Source: Desulfobacterales bacterium
GTDB lineage: Bacteria; Desulfobacterota; Desulfobacteria; Desulfobacterales; Desulfobacteraceae
Assembly (NCBI GenBank): GCA_022361315.1
Contig: JAKSBB010001180.1
Location: 1 to 10,180 of the forward strand
Length of the DNA: 10,180 bases
Direction of reading: 5' to 3'
The notes below the pieces were generated by a model. The model had not been told where the DNA came from. It saw only the letters and a program-made list of their open reading frames with translations, and did no database searches. Below, piece by piece: positions 1-7,085 of the stretch; within the stretch, counting starts at the first letter, position 1, and each line of letters starts with the position of its first letter. The position numbers were made by a program, and so were the translations under genes.

Positions 1-1
1 T

Positions 2-1000
2 CGTCAGGCTTCCAGAATTGCTCCGGAACGTAAGGGTAAATACAAAATCATGTACCGTGACCGTGACTACCACGGAACCACCATCGGTGCCATGAGTGCA
101 ACAGGTCAGGCCCAGAGAAAAGAAGGCTTCGGCCCCTTCCTGGAAGGCTTTGTTGAATTCCCCCACTGCTGCTGCTACCGCTGCCCCTATGAAAAAACCT
201 ACGGCAACTGCGACATCGAATGTGCCCGCAAGGTTGAAGACATCATCCTCAAAGAAGGTGCAGACACCATCGGCGGCCTCATCGTAGAGCCCATTACTGC
301 CGGCGGCGGTATCCTGAAACCCGTACCCGAATACTTCCCCATCCTCCAGGAAATCTGTAAGAAATACGATATCTGGATGATCATGGACGAAGTTGTCTGC
401 GGTTTCGGCAGAACCGGTACATTCTGGGGCCACGAACACTTTGACGTGGATCCCGACATCATCACCATGGCAAAAGGCCTGGCCTCTTCCTACGAAGCCC
501 TGTCCGCCACCGTGGTAAAACAGCAGGTTTACGATGTCTTCCTCTGCGATCCCGCAGATCCGGATGACCGCCTGAACTACTTCCGCGACATCTCCACATA
601 CGGCGGCTGCACCTCAGCCATGACTGCGGCCCTGGAAAGCACCCGGATCATCGAAGACGAGAACCTCCTGGACAACACCGTTGAAATGGGCAACTACCTG
701 ATGGAACGCCTCCAGACACTGACCAAGTACGACGCCGTTGGTGACGTTCGCGGCCAGGGTCTGTTCTGCGGCCTTGAGTTCGTCAACGACCGTGAAACCA
801 AAGAACCGGTTACCGAAGCCCAGATGGCTCAGCTCATGGGCAACGTTCTTGCTGAAAACGTGATCGTCGGCCGGACCAACTCCAGCTTCCACGGTCTGAA
901 TACCGTCATGAACTTCGCCCCCAGCCTGATCATCTCCAAAGAAGAGGTGGATCGTGTTGTGGATGCAGTTGAGACTGCTATTCAGAAGACCTTCGGCTAA
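2..1000 (+). CDS. Class III PLP aminotransferase, taurine:pyruvate aminotransferase-like (5' partial)
   Basis: PLP-dependent transaminase that moves an amino group from an omega-amine donor to a keto acid such as pyruvate. The frame is open from base 2 with no start, so roughly the first 120 residues of a family member of about 450 are missing; 332 residues remain. Visible family marks are HGTTIGA near the start, the DEVVCGFGRTG block with the Asp that contacts the PLP ring nitrogen (codon 386-388), the Schiff-base lysine in MAKGLAS (codon 473-475), STYGGCTSA, and GDVRGQGLFCGLEF. The taurine:pyruvate assignment (Tpa, which releases sulfoacetaldehyde) rests on remembered resemblance to Bilophila-type Tpa; beta-alanine or another omega-amino acid is possible. 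A Cys-rich stretch (CCCYRC, then CDIEC) follows HGTT. Codon use is strongly biased to C-ending codons, suggesting high expression. An intrinsic terminator follows, so this is the last gene of its transcript. Confidence 0.85.
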   Translation, partial: RQASRIAPERKGKYKIMYRDRDYHGTTIGAMSATGQAQRKEGFGPFLEGFVEFPHCCCYRCPYEKTYGNCDIECARKVEDIILKEGADTIGGLIVEPITAGGGILKPVPEYFPILQEICKKYDIWMIMDEVVCGFGRTGTFWGHEHFDVDPDIITMAKGLASSYEALSATVVKQQVYDVFLCDPADPDDRLNYFRDISTYGGCTSAMTAALESTRIIEDENLLDNTVEMGNYLMERLQTLTKYDAVGDVRGQGLFCGLEFVNDRETKEPVTEAQMAQLMGNVLAENVIVGRTNSSFHGLNTVMNFAPSLIISKEEVDRVVDAVETAIQKTFG

Positions 1001-1007
1001 TTCAATT

Positions 1008-1042
1008 CTAAAATACTGTCGGCCTTCCTGACAGCATTTTAG
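1008..1042 (+). repeat. Long hairpin directly after the aminotransferase stop
   Basis: CTAAAAT-A-CTGTC (1008-1020) pairs with GACAG-C-ATTTTAG (1030-1042) around a 9-base loop, with a single A/C mismatch. It starts 8 bases after the stop codon and has no U-run after it. It may protect the mRNA 3' end or act as a first pause element ahead of the true terminator 13 bases downstream. Confidence 0.6.
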
Positions 1043-1054
1043 AAGAGGTTTGAC

Positions 1055-1092
1055 AAAAGGACCTGCCCCGACCGGGAGCAGGTCCTTTTTTA
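1055..1092 (+). terminator. Rho-independent terminator of the aminotransferase transcript
   Basis: A 12-bp perfect stem AAAAGGACCTGC (1055-1066) pairs with GCAGGTCCTTTT (1078-1089). The loop may extend the stem by pairing CCC (1067-1069) with GGG (1074-1076). A T-run at 1086-1091 completes the classical signature. It isolates the aminotransferase operon from the chemoreceptor gene. Confidence 0.9.
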
Positions 1093-1167
1093 TTTCAGAT
1101 GAAGAATCCCACCTTCCGGTCTCCTTTTTTCACACCCATACAATCCGACGAAAAATGACAGCAAATA

Positions 1168-1189
1168 GTTAGGATTGTGTTAGGAATTG
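1168..1189. repeat. Tandem 11-bp direct repeat upstream of the chemoreceptor
   Basis: GTTAGGATTGT (1168-1178) is followed immediately by GTTAGGAATTG (1179-1189). The shared GTTAGGA core recurs with exactly one helical turn of spacing. An inverted match to the GGATTG part, CAATCC, lies at 1141-1146. The layout resembles sites for OmpR/PhoB-type response regulators, which bind direct repeats 11 bp apart. It lies about 125 bp before the chemoreceptor start, in otherwise non-coding DNA. Confidence 0.4.
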
Positions 1190-1219
1190 CAGATCAAACA
1201 GTTACAGCCCTTCTTTTAC

Positions 1220-1250
1220 TTGCATATCTTTTTGAAATTGTTACTATATT
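1220..1250 (+). promoter_or_regulatory. Weak candidate sigma-70 promoter for the chemoreceptor
   Basis: The leader of the chemoreceptor is AT-rich. The best pair seen is TTGCAT (1220-1225) and TATATT (1245-1250), but the 19-base spacer is longer than ideal. No flagellar sigma-28 pattern was recognised. The rest of the 1093-1313 gap holds only the tandem repeat described separately and the ribosome binding site. Confidence 0.2.
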
Positions 1251-1313
1251 ATTAATATCCCTTCCGAAAAATTTGCACATCACCATTCTTAAATAAACGT
1301 ATGGAGGATTGGT

Positions 1314-3008
1314 ATGTCAGTGTTCAAAAATTTATCCATGGGTAAAAAACTGATCGGTTCATTTATGTTCGTGGCATTCATAACCGCATTTGTGGGTGGC
1401 ATCGGATTTTTTCAAATTTCAAGCAATATCAGCCAGGTCCAAACCCTTGTAAACATGAATGTCAACTTTCTCAAGGAAGCGGAAGAACTCAAGATTTTCG
1501 CGTTGCAACACCGGCGATATGAAAAAGATTTTTTCCTGAATATCGGTAAACCCGACAAACAGAACGGGTATATTAAAAAATTCCAAGCCGTTTCCGACAA
1601 AACCCTTTCCCTGATGGACAAGCTGATTTCCCGTGTAAACGCTGACCCTCATCTCACACCGGAAGTGAAGCAGGCGGCCTCCGATGCAAAAACCGCCTAT
1701 GAAAAATATGTCAGTGGTTTTCTCGACCTGACCCGGAAGGTACTTGAGAACACAGACATCACGCCACAACAGGGCAACAAGATGATGAAACCCTTTAAAA
1801 GCCACATCTATGATTTTGAAAACAATGTGGATATTGTTCTGAAAGGGAGCCTTGCCTTGGTTGAAGAAGCGTCGGCCGAAATCATCAAATCCGGGGAAAG
1901 GGCCCGCTGGATCATCGGCGTCCTGCTGGTCGCCGGTGTTCTTCTAAGTATTGCCCTGGGCATCGTGCTGACACTGATGATAACCCGGCCATTGAAAGCA
2001 GCCGTCTCCCAGGCCAATGTCATGGCCGGAGGTGATTTCAGAAAAACCATTGATATAGACCAGAAAGACGAGATCGGTGTATTGGCATCTGCCATGAACA
2101 GCATGGCGGATAAATTGAGAGGTATGCTCCAGGAGATGATTCAGGGTTCCAACACGTTAACCGCCTCTTCAACCGAACTGTCAGCTGTATCCGGACAGAT
2201 TGCATCAAATTGTGACAACACCGCCTCGAACGCGTCATCAGTTTCCGCAGCCGCCGAGGAACTCAGTCAGAATATGACCATGGTTGCGGCCTCCTCTGAA
2301 GAGGCAGAAGCCGGCATCACCATGATTGTCTCTTCTGCAGAAGAAATGACTGCCACCATCAGGGAAATCTCTAAAAATACGGCCAAAGGCAGTGATATTA
2401 CCCGGAAGGCCGTAGCGGATGCCGGGCAGGTTTCCGAAAAGGTGGATGCCTTGGGTAAAGCGGCAGAAGCCATCTCCAAAGTCACTGAAGCCATTGAAGA
2501 TATCTCAGAGCAAACCAATCTGCTTGCCCTTAACGCCACCATAGAAGCAGCAAGAGCCGGAGACGCCGGGAAGGGGTTTGCTGTTGTGGCAGGGGAAATC
2601 AAGGCTTTGGCCCAGCAGACCGCAGAGGCAACCAAGGAAATCAGTGACAAAATTGCCGGGATTCAGCACACCACCCAGGAATCCGTGGATGCCATCGGGA
2701 ATATCACCCGGGTCATTAGCGATATCAACGACATTGTTGTGAACATGGCCACAGCCATTGAAGAACAATCCGCCACCACCCGGGAAATTTCCAGCAATGT
2801 GGCCCAGGCCGCAACCGGCGTTCAAGAGGTCAACGAAAACGTGAATCAATCCTCCACCGTTGCCGGTGAAGTCACCCGGGACATCACGGGCGTCAGCCAG
2901 GCGGCCGAAGAGATCAAAGGAGGCAGCCAGCAGGTACAGGAAAGTGCAAGTGAACTTTCAGCCCTGGCCGAGACCCTCAATGCGATGGTCTCCAGGTTCA
3001 AGGTGTAA
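1314..3008 (+). CDS. Methyl-accepting chemotaxis protein (transmembrane chemoreceptor)
   Basis: Inner-membrane receptor of 564 residues that signals through CheA/CheW. A short cytoplasmic N-terminus is followed by TM1 at about 13-34, a periplasmic helical sensor at about 35-197 of four-helix-bundle type with the motif [14 protein letters not shown] (63-76), TM2 at about 199-223, and a HAMP domain at about 224-276. The long cytoplasmic coiled-coil hairpin has its conserved tip around 397-440 ([18 protein letters not shown] and [14 protein letters not shown]). Glutamate/glutamine-rich stretches such as AAEEL and SSEEAE are probable methylation zones. There is no C-terminal NWETF-like tail for CheR docking. 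The start is supported by GGAGG at 1303-1307, six bases upstream. The gene stands alone between a terminator and a convergent gene. The ligand cannot be read from the sequence; the RRYEKDFFL motif recalls helical bimodular or 4HB sensors. Confidence 0.95.
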   Translation: MSVFKNLSMGKKLIGSFMFVAFITAFVGGIGFFQISSNISQVQTLVNMNVNFLKEAEELKIFALQHRRYEKDFFLNIGKPDKQNGYIKKFQAVSDKTLSLMDKLISRVNADPHLTPEVKQAASDAKTAYEKYVSGFLDLTRKVLENTDITPQQGNKMMKPFKSHIYDFENNVDIVLKGSLALVEEASAEIIKSGERARWIIGVLLVAGVLLSIALGIVLTLMITRPLKAAVSQANVMAGGDFRKTIDIDQKDEIGVLASAMNSMADKLRGMLQEMIQGSNTLTASSTELSAVSGQIASNCDNTASNASSVSAAAEELSQNMTMVAASSEEAEAGITMIVSSAEEMTATIREISKNTAKGSDITRKAVADAGQVSEKVDALGKAAEAISKVTEAIEDISEQTNLLALNATIEAARAGDAGKGFAVVAGEIKALAQQTAEATKEISDKIAGIQHTTQESVDAIGNITRVISDINDIVVNMATAIEEQSATTREISSNVAQAATGVQEVNENVNQSSTVAGEVTRDITGVSQAAEEIKGGSQQVQESASELSALAETLNAMVSRFKV

Positions 3009-3088
3009 GATTGGAGGTGATATCTTTGGTTTGAACCCCGATGATATCATCTCGACGCATCTTATTACGGATATTGCTCCGGAGGAAT

Positions 3089-3883
3089 TTAATAATAGGG
3101 TGCAATATCAAATTCCTGACTGGCAATGCCCTCAATAGGTTCCAGCAACCCTTCGATCCGCTGTTGAATCTCTTCCTTCTGATCTTCCGGAAGTTTGAGC
3201 CCGACGCGTACGTGTCTGTCTTTAACATGGACCTGAGCCGTTGGAAAATCAAACAGGGCCTGGTCCACCTCCGCTTCCAGGGCGGCATCTTCCAGTTCGG
3301 CCTTTGATTCAGGTGTTTCCTGAAACAGGGGTAACTGAGATGCATCTGCCAGGATCTTCACCGCATCATCCTCTGAAAAATGGCCGATCCGGATCACCAG
3401 ATTGTAGAGAGACGAGTCAAACAAATCGATATCATAGAGGAACATGGCCCATTTCCGCCGCTCCTCATCGTCCTTTTTCAACAACATCCGGGCTTTCTCC
3501 GCAGAGATATCCGCCCGTTTCATCTCTGCCTCAACCCGGTTTTGAAGATCCGCCACGATACGTATTTTCAATACATGGGAAATGGTTTTGATATAATGAT
3601 GTCCGCTCAGGCCGTGGTATACGATATTGCCCTGACAGAATTTCTTAAGAAGGGCCGCCCGCATGGCCGTAATATACCGTTTCTTTCCGTTGGGAAACCT
3701 GTCCAGAAGGGAGAAGGCGTCATTCAGCCCCCGTTTCAGCTTGATTTCAGGCAGATGAAAATCCTCGAGCTGATCAATAATCCGGTCCCGGGAAACGCAT
3801 TCATACCCCAGTTTATCAGCAAGTTTTTCAGCCACTGCTCTGCCGTTGTGGTAACTGCCTCTGGAGATTGTGATGATTGCCAT
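3089..3883 (-). CDS. Cytidylate kinase-like family protein with BON-like C-terminal segment
   Basis: Protein of 264 residues with a P-loop kinase-like N-terminal part of the Cytidylate_kin2 type. Family marks are IISRGSYHNGRAVAEKLADKLGY near the N-terminus (in two parts: ISRGS at 6-10 and NGRAVAEKLA at 13-22), a central IVYHGLSGHH (88-96), and a lid-like KARMLLKKDDEERRKW (130-145). The nucleotide loop is GxxxxGR-A, not GxxxxGK-S/T, a deviation known in this family, so CMP kinase activity should not be assumed. Residues about 197-262 look like a separate small domain with alternating helix and strand that resembles BON (phospholipid- or membrane-binding) modules; this is inference from pattern alone. 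The start is supported by AAAGGAG ending six bases before ATG. A sigma-70 promoter lies directly upstream, so it can be expressed separately from the cyclase gene before it. It converges with the chemoreceptor across an 80-bp gap. Confidence 0.8.
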   Translation of the reverse strand: MAIITISRGSYHNGRAVAEKLADKLGYECVSRDRIIDQLEDFHLPEIKLKRGLNDAFSLLDRFPNGKKRYITAMRAALLKKFCQGNIVYHGLSGHHYIKTISHVLKIRIVADLQNRVEAEMKRADISAEKARMLLKKDDEERRKWAMFLYDIDLFDSSLYNLVIRIGHFSEDDAVKILADASQLPLFQETPESKAELEDAALEAEVDQALFDFPTAQVHVKDRHVRVGLKLPEDQKEEIQQRIEGLLEPIEGIASQEFDIAPYY

Positions 3884-3955
3884 GTGACGCTCCTTTCACC
3901 AGTGTTGCCGGTATTGTGGATTTAGAAACTCCAACTGCCATGGGGAAATACAAGA

Positions 3956-3984
3956 AGTATCATTGATGCCAGTTTCATTGTCAA
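3956..3984 (-). promoter_or_regulatory. Sigma-70 promoter of the cytidylate kinase-like gene
   Basis: Read on the - strand, a perfect -35 TTGACA (3984-3979) is followed by a 17-base spacer and the -10 GATACT (3961-3956, four of six matches). The predicted start is near 3949, giving a leader of about 65 bases before the ATG at 3883. It begins 12 bases past the stop of the cyclase gene, entirely within the non-coding gap. Confidence 0.6.
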
Positions 3985-3995
3985 GCCAGTATGAC

Positions 3996-4733
3996 TTAAG
4001 GCATAGAATATACCACATAACGTCCCCGGCCCGCCTTTTTGGCCCCGTACATGGCCTGGTCCGCCCGCTTGAGCCAGGCACCGGGCTCTTCCATTGTGTT
4101 CTCAAGGAAACTGATACCGATGGAGGAGTCAATAAACGCATGTTTGCCTTCAATATCAAAGGGTTTCTTTATGCTGAGCAGAATATTCTGAACCAAAGTA
4201 TGCACTTCGTTCTCACTTTCCGGTTCCGGAAACAGGACCACAAATTCATCCCCACCCAGCCGTGCCGGGAACCCACGCTCTCCCACAACGGTTTTCAGCC
4301 GCTCCGCCACATCCACGAGCAAGCCATCCCCGGCATCATGCCCGTATGTGTCGTTGATGGGTTTAAATTTGTCCAGATCAATAATGATGAGAGCCGCTTT
4401 TTTCCCCTCTTTTTTGCAACCATCAAAATGCTGGGCCAGAATCTCGTAAAAAAGCGCCCGGTTGGGTAAACCGGTCAAAGGATCATGTTTGGCATTATAG
4501 AGGTCCTCATCAGCGGCCTTAAGATCCTGAAACAAAAATTCCAGATGAAGTTCCCGGCCTTCCTTCTGAATCATCAGCATGGCGATGTTTTCAGCCAGTT
4601 CCCTGATGGTGTCATCCACATCCTTTCGTACGGTAAAGGCAAAGAGATCTTTTCCGGCCTCAAGCTGAGCCTCATAGGAGGTTGCCTTTATGATATTTGA
4701 AATAGTCGTGTTAAGCTCTTCAAGATGTGTCAT
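3996..4733 (-). CDS. Soluble GGDEF diguanylate cyclase without an I-site
   Basis: Cytoplasmic protein of 245 residues predicted to make cyclic di-GMP from two GTP. There is no membrane segment or signal peptide. Residues 1-80 form a mostly helical, acidic N-terminal segment with coiled-coil character and no recognised sensor domain. The GGDEF domain runs from about 81 to 245: DPLTGLPNR (84-92), the metal-binding Asp119 in IIDLDKFKPIND, YGHDAGD (130-136), and an intact active-site loop RLGGDEFVVLF (158-168). The inhibitory I-site RxxD that normally lies five residues before GGDEF is absent: those positions are Gly151 and Gly154. The cyclase should therefore escape classical product inhibition. 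It lies 58 bp downstream of the second ArsA-like gene on the same strand, probably on the same transcript. Only a weak ribosome binding site (GAGAAG) precedes the ATG. The C-terminal half could dimerise through the helical N-terminus. Confidence 0.92.
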   Translation of the reverse strand: MTHLEELNTTISNIIKATSYEAQLEAGKDLFAFTVRKDVDDTIRELAENIAMLMIQKEGRELHLEFLFQDLKAADEDLYNAKHDPLTGLPNRALFYEILAQHFDGCKKEGKKAALIIIDLDKFKPINDTYGHDAGDGLLVDVAERLKTVVGERGFPARLGGDEFVVLFPEPESENEVHTLVQNILLSIKKPFDIEGKHAFIDSSIGISFLENTMEEPGAWLKRADQAMYGAKKAGRGRYVVYSMP

Positions 4734-4765
4734 TGCTATGTCTTCTCTTTCGGGTTAACAGGTGG

Positions 4766-4780
4766 GCAAGGCATCCTTGC
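4766..4780. repeat. Perfect small hairpin between the second ATPase and the cyclase gene
   Basis: GCAAGG (4766-4771) and CCTTGC (4775-4780) form a 6-bp stem with a 3-base loop. It lies inside the 58-bp gap on the transcript. In the - direction it lacks a downstream T-run, so it is not a proper terminator for the ATPase operon. It could moderate read-through or translation of the cyclase, whose own ribosome binding site is weak. Confidence 0.35.
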
Positions 4781-4791
4781 TTAGTAAAAAA

Positions 4792-5970
4792 TTAACCGCA
4801 TTGGCTTATCTTATCAGCTCCGGCAGCTGCCTCCGGACGCCGGGGTGCCCGCCGATCAAACAACTGATGCCGGATCTCCAGAAGCCCCCCCAGCTGATGA
4901 ATATCATTTTCAAATAAAGCAATCCGGTGTACAGGCGTTTCCTCCCCGATACGGCGTCTCAGGTATTCAAGGGCCCTATGATCACTTTCACCCAGGTGTT
5001 TGAAATTCCTGAAGTTGGTTTGAAGTTTGCCCCATAACGATGTTGACATGTTGTCGGCAATTTCTTCAGGCGGTGTATCAGGCACCCTGTAATCAATTTT
5101 CGGATGTACCCGATTAACGATGAACCCGCCAAACCGTATTTCATATTCCTCAAGCCGGTCATACAGGAAAAGGGCTTCATTCATGGGAGTCCCCATGGGG
5201 CTGGTGACGGCAAAAAACAAGGCATCCGGCCCGGACAGCATGGATTTGAAAGCAGCCGCCCGTTTTTTGAAGCCTTCGAACATGACATCATCCCACAATC
5301 TTAAAAAATCAATCACATCGTCCAGCATCCGGCTGCCCAGAATATGCCCGGCAGCTTTATACACGGGAGATGCCATACGAGAAAAAAGCTTAAACCCCCA
5401 TCGCCCCGCTTTAAGGTACGGGCGGCTTAACTTCCAGAAAAAATTATGCTGCAACAGATCGGTGATCCGGGTCGGGGCATCGAGAAAATCCAGGGCCCGG
5501 CGGCTGGGCGGAGTATCCAGCAGGATTAAATCATACTGCCCCTCAGTGTAAAGTTCGTATACTTTTTCCATGGCCATATACTCATGGGAACCGGCCAGTG
5601 TGGCGGAAATGTGCCTGTAATACCTGTTATTAAAGATGGAGGCCTGCAGATCCGGCGATGCATGATGGGAAATGATGCGGTCAAAGGTGTGTTTGGTGTC
5701 CAGCATCATGGCATACAGTTCACCTTGCGGCCGGATGCCGTATTCACTCAGATTCTCAAGGGGTACGCGCCGGGCGTCGTGGGAAAAGGAATCCAACCCC
5801 AGGGCATCGGCCAGGCGTCTGGCCGGATCAATGGTCAGAACCAGGGTTTTCTTACCACTGATGGCGGCCTGCAGCCCCAGCACGGCGGAAACGGTTGTTT
5901 TCCCCACACCGCCACTGCCACAGCAGGCAATGACTTTCGGGCCTTCCGGTACTGAAACAAAATCAAGCAT
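4792..5970 (-). CDS. ArsA/Get3-family ATPase, second subunit (Rv3680/BagB-like)
   Basis: Cytosolic ATPase of the SIMIBI ArsA/Get3/MinD class, 392 residues from the chosen start. An in-frame ATG at 6018 would add 16 residues, but ATG 5970 has GAGG six bases upstream, overlaps the preceding gene by 8 bases, and puts MLDFVSVPEGPKVI right before the first strand, as expected. Motifs: P-loop CGSGGVGKTT (17-26), switch I TIDPARRLADALGL (46-59), YMAMEKVYELY (131-141), and a switch II-like LLDTPPSRRALDFL (150-163). The signature lysine of the deviant Walker A motif is Ser19. A helical, hydrophobic region around 175-260 may match the client- or partner-binding region of Get3. No CxxC zinc motif of eukaryotic Get3 was seen. 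Length, order and motifs match the mycobacterial Rv3680 partner as remembered. A role in arsenite export is unlikely: no arsB or arsR is nearby and no arsenite-binding cysteine triad is evident. Confidence 0.9.
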   Translation of the reverse strand: MLDFVSVPEGPKVIACCGSGGVGKTTVSAVLGLQAAISGKKTLVLTIDPARRLADALGLDSFSHDARRVPLENLSEYGIRPQGELYAMMLDTKHTFDRIISHHASPDLQASIFNNRYYRHISATLAGSHEYMAMEKVYELYTEGQYDLILLDTPPSRRALDFLDAPTRITDLLQHNFFWKLSRPYLKAGRWGFKLFSRMASPVYKAAGHILGSRMLDDVIDFLRLWDDVMFEGFKKRAAAFKSMLSGPDALFFAVTSPMGTPMNEALFLYDRLEEYEIRFGGFIVNRVHPKIDYRVPDTPPEEIADNMSTSLWGKLQTNFRNFKHLGESDHRALEYLRRRIGEETPVHRIALFENDIHQLGGLLEIRHQLFDRRAPRRPEAAAGADKISQCG

Positions 5971-6982
5971 TGGCCACCTCTTCTGCTTTGGACATGAGGT
6001 TCCCGAAAAGGGTGGCAATGTCTTTTATTTCATCCAGGCCGAAGGTCCCCGAAAAAAAGAAGGGGATTTCCACCAGGGCAGACGCGGTTCGGGATGAAAG
6101 CTTATCAATATAAGCCTGCTGAAGGATTCGGCGGTTAATCTCCTGCCCCCCAATCGCCAGCATGGCTGAAACACCGTCGGGCAACGCATCAGGAGAGCTG
6201 CTCAACAAGGATCGGATAAGCACCTGTTCATCCCGGTCAAACACATCCGGGTAAATACTGTTAATGAAGATCAGGTCATGGGCCATATTCAACTGATCCC
6301 GCGCACCGGCTTCAAACTCCAGGGCCTCACGGGTGGGCAGTTCCTCGGCCAGGGTAACCTGGGCAATGCCGGTTTTGGCCGGATCCCGCAGGGTCTCAAG
6401 AACGGTCCGGGTCTGGCTGGCAATGGGGCCGATGCGGATCATCTTCAACAGGGTCTGTGGTACCCGTAACAGGCTTAACCCGTGTCCTGTGGCCGGTGCG
6501 TCCACAATGATCAGATCAAAATGGCCAGACTGTTCCCACCGCCAGATCTGCCCCAGCGTCATCACCTCTTTCAGGCCCGGGGTGGCAGCGGCCAGGTGTT
6601 CAAACAGAGAAGATCTGGAAATGGTGCCGGCCAGAAAACCACTCGGCACAAAGGTGTGAACATATTCATCGATCACGGTCCGGGGATTGATCCGGGCCCC
6701 CCAGATGTTGGTTTCAAGTGCCTTGGGGGCATCAGGCAATGTTTCTCCGACAAAAATCGGACCGAGACTATCGCCATCCCCCGCTTCCACCAGCAGCACC
6801 CGTTTACCAAGTCTTGCAGCAGCCATCCCCAAAGCGGTGGTAAGGGTGGATTTGCCTGTCCCCCCTTTTCCAACGATAAACACGATGCGTTTTTCCAGCA
6901 GGCGGTGCATGCTTTCGCCGCCTGCAACCTTATCTACGCAGGGAAAAGCAGTGCCGCAAAATTTGAGTGGTGTCTGTTCCAT
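5963..6982 (-). CDS. ArsA/Get3-family ATPase, first subunit (Rv3679/BagA-like)
   Basis: Cytosolic ATPase of 339 residues and first gene of a translationally coupled pair. The deviant Walker A motif is complete, VGKGGTGKST (37-46), with signature lysine Lys39 and catalytic-loop Lys44. Switch II VDAPATGHGLSLLRVP (160-175) keeps the APxTGH pattern of Get3. The switch I region is altered: LVEAGDGDSLGPIF takes the place of DPAxN/DPARR. GGGAG-type ribosome binding (GGGAG, five bases before ATG 6982) supports this start; the 24 residues before the alternative Met25 are poorly conserved in character. The family includes arsenite pump ATPases and tail-anchored protein chaperones; in M. tuberculosis the homologous pair is reported to form a complex linked to metabolic stress. 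Function here, probably a chaperone or energy-coupling heterodimer with the next gene, is inference. A 103-bp gap separates it from the activator gene upstream. Confidence 0.9.
   Translation of the reverse strand: MEQTPLKFCGTAFPCVDKVAGGESMHRLLEKRIVFIVGKGGTGKSTLTTALGMAAARLGKRVLLVEAGDGDSLGPIFVGETLPDAPKALETNIWGARINPRTVIDEYVHTFVPSGFLAGTISRSSLFEHLAAATPGLKEVMTLGQIWRWEQSGHFDLIIVDAPATGHGLSLLRVPQTLLKMIRIGPIASQTRTVLETLRDPAKTGIAQVTLAEELPTREALEFEAGARDQLNMAHDLIFINSIYPDVFDRDEQVLIRSLLSSSPDALPDGVSAMLAIGGQEINRRILQQAYIDKLSSRTASALVEIPFFFSGTFGLDEIKDIATLFGNLMSKAEEVANA
5977..5980 (-). promoter_or_regulatory. Ribosome binding site deciding the start of the second ATPase
   Basis: GAGG on the - strand ends six bases before ATG 5970. 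It is embedded in the last codons of the first ATPase gene, and the two genes overlap by 8 bases (ATG begins before the TGA at 5965-5963). This favours 5970 over the longer in-frame start at 6018 and implies translational coupling, which keeps the subunits near equal amounts. Confidence 0.7.
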
Positions 6983-7011
6983 GTAATCTCCCGGTCCGGT
7001 TCAGCAGATAC

Positions 7012-7042
7012 CCTATAAGATTTATCAGCCAGGACTTTTCAA
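7012..7042 (-). promoter_or_regulatory. Weak candidate promoter for the ATPase pair
   Basis: On the - strand TTGAAA (7042-7037) and TATAGG (7017-7012) are separated by 19 bases, longer than ideal. No terminator was found after the activator gene, so the ATPases may also be transcribed by read-through from it. Confidence 0.22.
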
Positions 7043-7085
7043 GGCAAGGCCATACTGGATTACACTTAAAATCTACACGTTTGGT

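Noticed and set aside
1419..2849. Several antisense open frames of 66-128 residues across the chemoreceptor
   Set aside because: All lie opposite a continuous, motif-rich receptor gene and have no recognisable domains or independent start signals.
3009..3088. Possible bidirectional terminator between the convergent chemoreceptor and kinase-like genes
   Set aside because: There is a perfect 12-bp palindrome GATGATATCATC (3040-3051) and TGATATC/GATATCA arms, but no GC-rich stem with a T-run on either strand.
5971..6018. Longer start (ATG 6018) for the second ATPase
   Set aside because: It would overlap the first ATPase by 56 bases and add 16 unstructured residues. ATG 5970 has a well-placed GAGG and an 8-base coupling overlap.
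4792..6982. An arsenic resistance operon, suggested by two ArsA-like genes
   Set aside because: No arsB/acr3, arsR, arsD or arsC gene is present, and neither protein shows the arsenite-binding cysteines of ArsA. The pair fits the Get3-like BagA/BagB type better.
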